Shown here piece by piece: positions 5,504 to 8,223 of a stretch of DNA of 8,223 nucleotides. Position numbers and translations under genes: made by a program. Below the pieces are notes generated by a model that saw only the letters and a list, made by a program, of their open reading frames with translations, did not search any database and had not been told where the DNA came from. Source of the DNA: Deltaproteobacteria bacterium (GTDB lineage Bacteria > Myxococcota_A > UBA9160 > UBA4427); NCBI GenBank assembly GCA_011051925.1, contig DRKE01000064.1, forward strand, positions 1 through 8,223. The letters run 5' to 3'. Position 1 is the stretch's first letter. Each line of letters starts with the position of its first letter.

Positions 5504-6265
5504 TCATCCCTCCTGCCGATCGTGTCCCAACGCCGCTTCCGGATCCCCATCGAGCGAGCGGATGTATTCGTCGTAGACCGGAAGGGCCGGGGCGCGACGG
5601 GCGACTTCGCGCCAGGCTCGAACGGGGTCCGAAAGCTCGACGCGCAGCGCGTACTCCTCGAGTTCGGGGGGCAGGCCGATGTCATAGGTCCGAAACCGGG
5701 TGATGACGGGAAAAAACATGCAGTCGAGGTTTCCGAAGGCGCCGCCGAGAAAGGGACCACCATGGCACTCGAGCAGATCGCGCCAGATCTCGAAGATGCG
5801 CCCGATCTCCACGCGCGTTTCGGGCGACGGCTCGTAGTCGGGCACGCGCGCGAAGACATGGCAGCTGAGTTCGCCTCGGATCCGGGGGAACCCGGTCGCC
5901 ATCTCGAGACAGACACCCCTCGCCTGTGCCCGTTTCAGCGGGTCCTCCGGCCAGAGACCCGCATCGGGAAACGCCTCCGCGATCCATTCGAGAATGGCCA
6001 TCGATTCGTGTACGGGTCGATCGTCGATCCAGAGGACGGGAAAGAGTCCCGTCACGCTTCCCTTCCGACGGCGCGACGCGAGTTCGTCGGCATGGAGGTC
6101 GGCCGTGACCTTTCCGCTTCGGACCTCCCGTTGTTGCCGATCCATCTTTTCGAGTCGGGCGGTCTCGACGCTGAACTCTGCACCGACGGCCTCGAGTGCG
6201 AGCCAGGCACGAATCGACCACGACGAGTAACGCAGACTGAGGACCGAGAGTTGCAGTCGGGGCAT
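5504..6265 (-). CDS. Glutathione S-transferase family protein
   Basis: The 253-residue cytoplasmic protein has a thioredoxin-like N-terminal domain, with SLRYSSWSIRAWLAL at 10-24 containing the catalytic Ser region of the bacterial 'SSWS-R-WLAL' subgroup. The cis-Pro segment LFPVL and the glutathione-binding E-S of HESMAILEW follow, and then a helical C-terminal domain (ARGVCLEMATGFPRIRGEL onward). The family conjugates or reduces substrates with glutathione in detoxification or catabolism. The stretch between the first helix and LFPVL is longer than usual by roughly 10-15 residues and very charged (QQREVRSGKV, ASRRRKGSV). The usual 'SPSGKVPVL' reads SVTGLFPVL. The start is ATG 6265; the ribosome-binding site is poor, and the open frame further upstream looks non-coding. 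It converges on the oxygenase and diverges from the helicase. Glutathione use is inferred. Confidence 0.93.
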   Translation of the reverse strand: MPRLQLSVLSLRYSSWSIRAWLALEAVGAEFSVETARLEKMDRQQREVRSGKVTADLHADELASRRRKGSVTGLFPVLWIDDRPVHESMAILEWIAEAFPDAGLWPEDPLKRAQARGVCLEMATGFPRIRGELSCHVFARVPDYEPSPETRVEIGRIFEIWRDLLECHGGPFLGGAFGNLDCMFFPVITRFRTYDIGLPPELEEYALRVELSDPVRAWREVARRAPALPVYDEYIRSLDGDPEAALGHDRQEG

Positions 6266-6349
6266 CGCGCCGACTCTAGTCGAAAACCGATCCGGTCTCA
6301 CGATCGCCCCTATTGCGACGCCGCGGATTGGTCTAGTCTTCCGCGCCCC

Positions 6350-6383
6350 GATCCGAGACGGCGTCCCCCCCACGCCGGATCTC
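6350..6383 (+). repeat. Inverted repeat around a C7 run upstream of the helicase gene
   Basis: CGGCGT (6359-6364) and ACGCCG (6372-6377) pair around seven Cs, and GAGA/TCTC can extend the stem across a 2-nt bulge. The same right arm can instead pair as CGGATC (6376-6381) with GATCCG (6350-6355). Two mutually exclusive stems hint at a structured leader or operator, but GC-rich chance pairing is possible. Confidence 0.35.
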
Positions 6384-6400
6384 ATGGCCGTGAAAGAGCT

Positions 6401-6425
6401 GGAGAGAGCGGAAGACCCTCTCTCC
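6401..6425 (+). repeat. 8-bp inverted repeat just upstream of the helicase gene
   Basis: GGAGAGAG (6401-6408) and CTCTCTCC (6418-6425) are a perfect 8-bp dyad with a 9-nt loop, 28 nt before the GTG start. The left arm looks like a ribosome-binding site but has no start codon at useful spacing. It may be an mRNA hairpin or an operator. No promoter I would trust was found in 6266-6453. Confidence 0.4.
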
Positions 6426-6453
6426 TCTCGACAGGGATTGAGGGTTCTTCGTC

Positions 6454-8190
6454 GTGGCCGCGCCCATCCGCCTCCGAGCCTGGCAGAAGGAGGCACTCGG
6501 AAGATTCGAAGCGCGCGTGCGTCCGGACTTCCTGACCGTCGCGACGCCGGGATCGGGAAAGACCACGTTCGCCCTCGCGGCGATCCTGCGCGCCTTGATC
6601 GCCGGTGAGATCAAACGTTTCGTCGTCGTCGTCCCTACCCAGCATCTGAAGCTCCAATGGGCGCTCGCTGCGGAGCGATTCGGGCTCCATCTCGACCCGG
6701 AGTGGTCCGCCGGAGACGGCGCGCTTCCCTCCGACGTCCATGGCGTCGCCGTGACCTACCAACAGGTCGCCGCGAGGCCGGGTGCCCTGCGCCGCCTCGT
6801 CACGAAGGCCTTCGTCGTCCTCGATGAGATCCACCACGCGGCCGAAACGCGTTCCTGGGGCGATGGCGTCCGGCATGCCTTCGAGATCGCGCCGATGCGG
6901 CTTTCCCTTTCGGGGACGCCCTTCCGGTCGGATCGGAGTGCGATTCCCTTCGTCCGCTATGTACGGGACGAGGCACAAGCAGACTATGAATACGGCTATG
7001 CGGAGGCCCTGCGCGACGGGTGCGTCGTCCGCCCGGTCTATTTTCCCCGGATCAACGGACGCATGGAGTGGACGGCACCGGACGGTCAGACCCATCGCGC
7101 CGGCTTCGAGGATCCCCTCACGCGCGCGCTCGGCAGTCAACGGTTGCGTACGGCGCTCGATGTCGACGGGGAATGGCTTCGCACGGTCCTGGTCCGCGCC
7201 CACCACCAGCTCCTCCACCTTCGACGAGAGGATCCGGGAGCCGCGGGCATGGTCATCGCCATCGACCAGGAACACGCGCGCGGTATCGCGCGCATCCTGA
7301 AACGCGAGGTCGGCGTGCAGGCAGTGGTCGCGACGTCGGACGATCCAGCCGCTTCCCGCAAGATCGCCGGCTTCACCCGCTCCGAGGCGACCTGGATCGT
7401 CGCCGTCCGGATGGTCTCCGAGGGCGTCGACATTCCACGCCTTCGGGTGGGCGTCTATGCGACGAGTACCGCGACGGATCTCTTCTTCCGACAGGCGGTC
7501 GGTCGCCTCGTCCGGGTCTCGGGTGATGCCCGTCGACAGAGGGCCTACATGTTCATTCCCGACGATCCGAGACTGCGGAACTTCGCCTGGGGTATCGCCG
7601 AGCAGAGGCGACATAGCCTGCGCCGATCCGATCGGAGAGGAGAGGACGACGAGTCCGATCCAGACCGGGAGGACCGGGATCCCGAGACACGGGAACGTGA
7701 AGACCAGCTCTCCCTCTTCGCCGCCATCTCGGCGGTTCCCCTCGACGTCGACGGAAGGCCGCTGGCACCGGAGGGGCCCATCGGCGATTCCCCGTCCGTC
7801 GAGAATGACATCGCGGCAGGCACCCACCCCGGCGAGGCGATTCCCGGACTGGTCGCAGAGGGGGCAAAGTCCCCGGGAATGGCGGAATCCGGGTCCAGCT
7901 TCGAACTCGAGGCCGATGGCGTCGACGTTCCCACGCCCGAACCGGATCCCGTTGGGACGCCCACTCCCCGCACGCGGAAGCGACGGCTCCGGGAACGGAA
8001 CAGCGCACGGGTCCGGGAACTCGTCCACCGAACCGGGCGACGACATGCCGAAATCAATGCGGAATTGAATCGCCGGGTGGGGATCCGCCGGATCACCGAA
8101 GCGACCGTGGCCGAACTCGTTCGACGGATCGAGGTCGCCGATCGCTGGCTCGAACTGATCCGCGGGCCGGTCAGCGGGCGATCTCTTTGA
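6454..8190 (+). CDS. Superfamily 2 DEAD/DEAH-box helicase with clamp-binding linker motif
   Basis: The 578-residue protein has an SF2 helicase core at about residues 6-385. Visible elements are LRAWQKEAL with a Q-motif-like Gln11, Walker A TPGSGKTT at 31-38 (Lys36), the DExH box DEIHH at 124-128, SGTPFRSD (motif III) at 153-160, VSEGVDIP (motif V) at 321-328 and QAVGRLVR (motif VI) at 347-354. ATP-driven DNA or RNA unwinding or translocation is expected; the true substrate is unknown. A charged, probably disordered linker (about 388-510) carries QLSLF at 418-422, matching the bacterial beta-clamp-binding consensus QL[S/D]LF. A small basic/helical C-terminal module (about 510-570, with VHRTGRRHAEINAELNR) resembles, from memory, the tail of actinobacterial helicases of this type. 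No nuclease domain is visible. The start is GTG 6454, with GAGGG at 6440-6444 and 9 nt spacing. It is a lone gene, divergent from GST. Confidence 0.93.
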   Translation: MAAPIRLRAWQKEALGRFEARVRPDFLTVATPGSGKTTFALAAILRALIAGEIKRFVVVVPTQHLKLQWALAAERFGLHLDPEWSAGDGALPSDVHGVAVTYQQVAARPGALRRLVTKAFVVLDEIHHAAETRSWGDGVRHAFEIAPMRLSLSGTPFRSDRSAIPFVRYVRDEAQADYEYGYAEALRDGCVVRPVYFPRINGRMEWTAPDGQTHRAGFEDPLTRALGSQRLRTALDVDGEWLRTVLVRAHHQLLHLRREDPGAAGMVIAIDQEHARGIARILKREVGVQAVVATSDDPAASRKIAGFTRSEATWIVAVRMVSEGVDIPRLRVGVYATSTATDLFFRQAVGRLVRVSGDARRQRAYMFIPDDPRLRNFAWGIAEQRRHSLRRSDRRGEDDESDPDREDRDPETREREDQLSLFAAISAVPLDVDGRPLAPEGPIGDSPSVENDIAAGTHPGEAIPGLVAEGAKSPGMAESGSSFELEADGVDVPTPEPDPVGTPTPRTRKRRLRERNSARVRELVHRTGRRHAEINAELNRRVGIRRITEATVAELVRRIEVADRWLELIRGPVSGRSL

Positions 8191-8223
8191 CGCGACTGCG
8201 ATCGTCGAAGCGGATCACGAAGG
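8171..8223 (-). CDS. Probable C-terminus of an unidentified gene (5' end off the right edge)
   Basis: On the minus strand a frame runs in from the right edge to TGA at 8173-8171, reading FVIRFDDRSRVKEIAR. Most third codon positions are G or C, as in the other genes here. It would overlap the end of the helicase gene tail to tail by 20 nt. Too little is present to name a family, and a short chance frame cannot be excluded. Confidence 0.4.
   Translation of the reverse strand, partial: FVIRFDDRSRVKEIAR

Noticed and set aside
6275..6338. TCTAGTC occurring twice (6275-6281 and 6332-6338) in the GST/helicase intergenic region
   Set aside because: A 7-nt repeat at a 57-nt interval is too short to support an operator pair, and no promoter aligns with it.
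5522..6535. A 337-codon plus-strand open frame opposite the GST
   Set aside because: The minus strand encodes a clear GST. The plus-strand product shows no domain and runs through the GST start and the intergenic region.
6382..8046. A 554-codon open frame on the minus strand opposite the helicase
   Set aside because: It mirrors the GC-rich codon pattern of the helicase. Its product is a low-complexity Arg/Gly/Asp-rich string without motifs, while the plus strand has all helicase motifs.
1..8223. Search by eye for tRNA, rRNA, CRISPR repeats, transposase or phage genes
   Set aside because: None found; every stretch above about 230 nt is accounted for by a coding region.

Overview
This is a GC-rich stretch of chromosome-like sequence from a Gram-negative bacterium. 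Three genes point to an outer envelope: an outer-membrane-type beta-barrel with a signal peptide, a PEP-CTERM protein (a substrate class found with exosortases in exopolysaccharide-making bacteria), and the start of a membrane pyrophosphatase. A glutathione S-transferase of the 'SSWS' type and a thioredoxin 2 with a zinc ribbon fit Proteobacteria or the former deltaproteobacterial groups (Myxococcota and relatives). The helicase resembles, from memory, proteins I associate with Actinobacteria. I cannot place the organism more precisely. I see no tRNA, rRNA, CRISPR array, insertion sequence or prophage gene.

Layout, left to right. (1) 1-118, minus: N-terminus of hppA, running off the left edge. 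(2) 260-1303, plus: phosphorylating glyceraldehyde-3-phosphate dehydrogenase, divergent from hppA, with a candidate promoter just upstream. (3) 1358-1792, minus: thioredoxin 2, convergent with gap. (4) 1968-2990, plus: signal-peptide-bearing beta-barrel protein, divergent from trxC. (5) 3047-3781, minus: PEP-CTERM protein, convergent with the barrel gene. (6) 3782-4007: an AT-richer divergent intergenic region with an extended -10 promoter for the PEP-CTERM gene, a strong stem-loop followed by a T-rich run that reads as a plus-strand terminator, and a hairpin that hides a GGAGG. (7) 4008-4508 and 4484-5473, plus: a small HExxH membrane protein overlapping an Fe(II)/2-oxoglutarate-dependent oxygenase by 25 nt; this is the only evident operon. 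(8) 5504-6265, minus: glutathione S-transferase. (9) 6266-6453: divergent region with two hairpins ahead of the next gene. (10) 6454-8190, plus: superfamily 2 helicase whose linker carries a consensus beta-clamp-binding pentapeptide. (11) 8171-8223, minus: probable C-terminus of another gene entering from the right and overlapping the helicase tail.

Most genes stand alone and the coding strand flips at almost every junction, so the neighbours do not form one pathway. Central carbon and energy metabolism (gap, hppA) and redox or detoxification functions (trxC, GST, possibly the oxygenase) lie next to envelope genes and a DNA-repair-like helicase. I do not see a defence island or biosynthetic cluster. 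The leads most worth following are the coupled HExxH/oxygenase pair, the clamp-binding motif in the helicase linker, and the terminator-like stem-loop facing the 'wrong' way in the PEP-CTERM leader.
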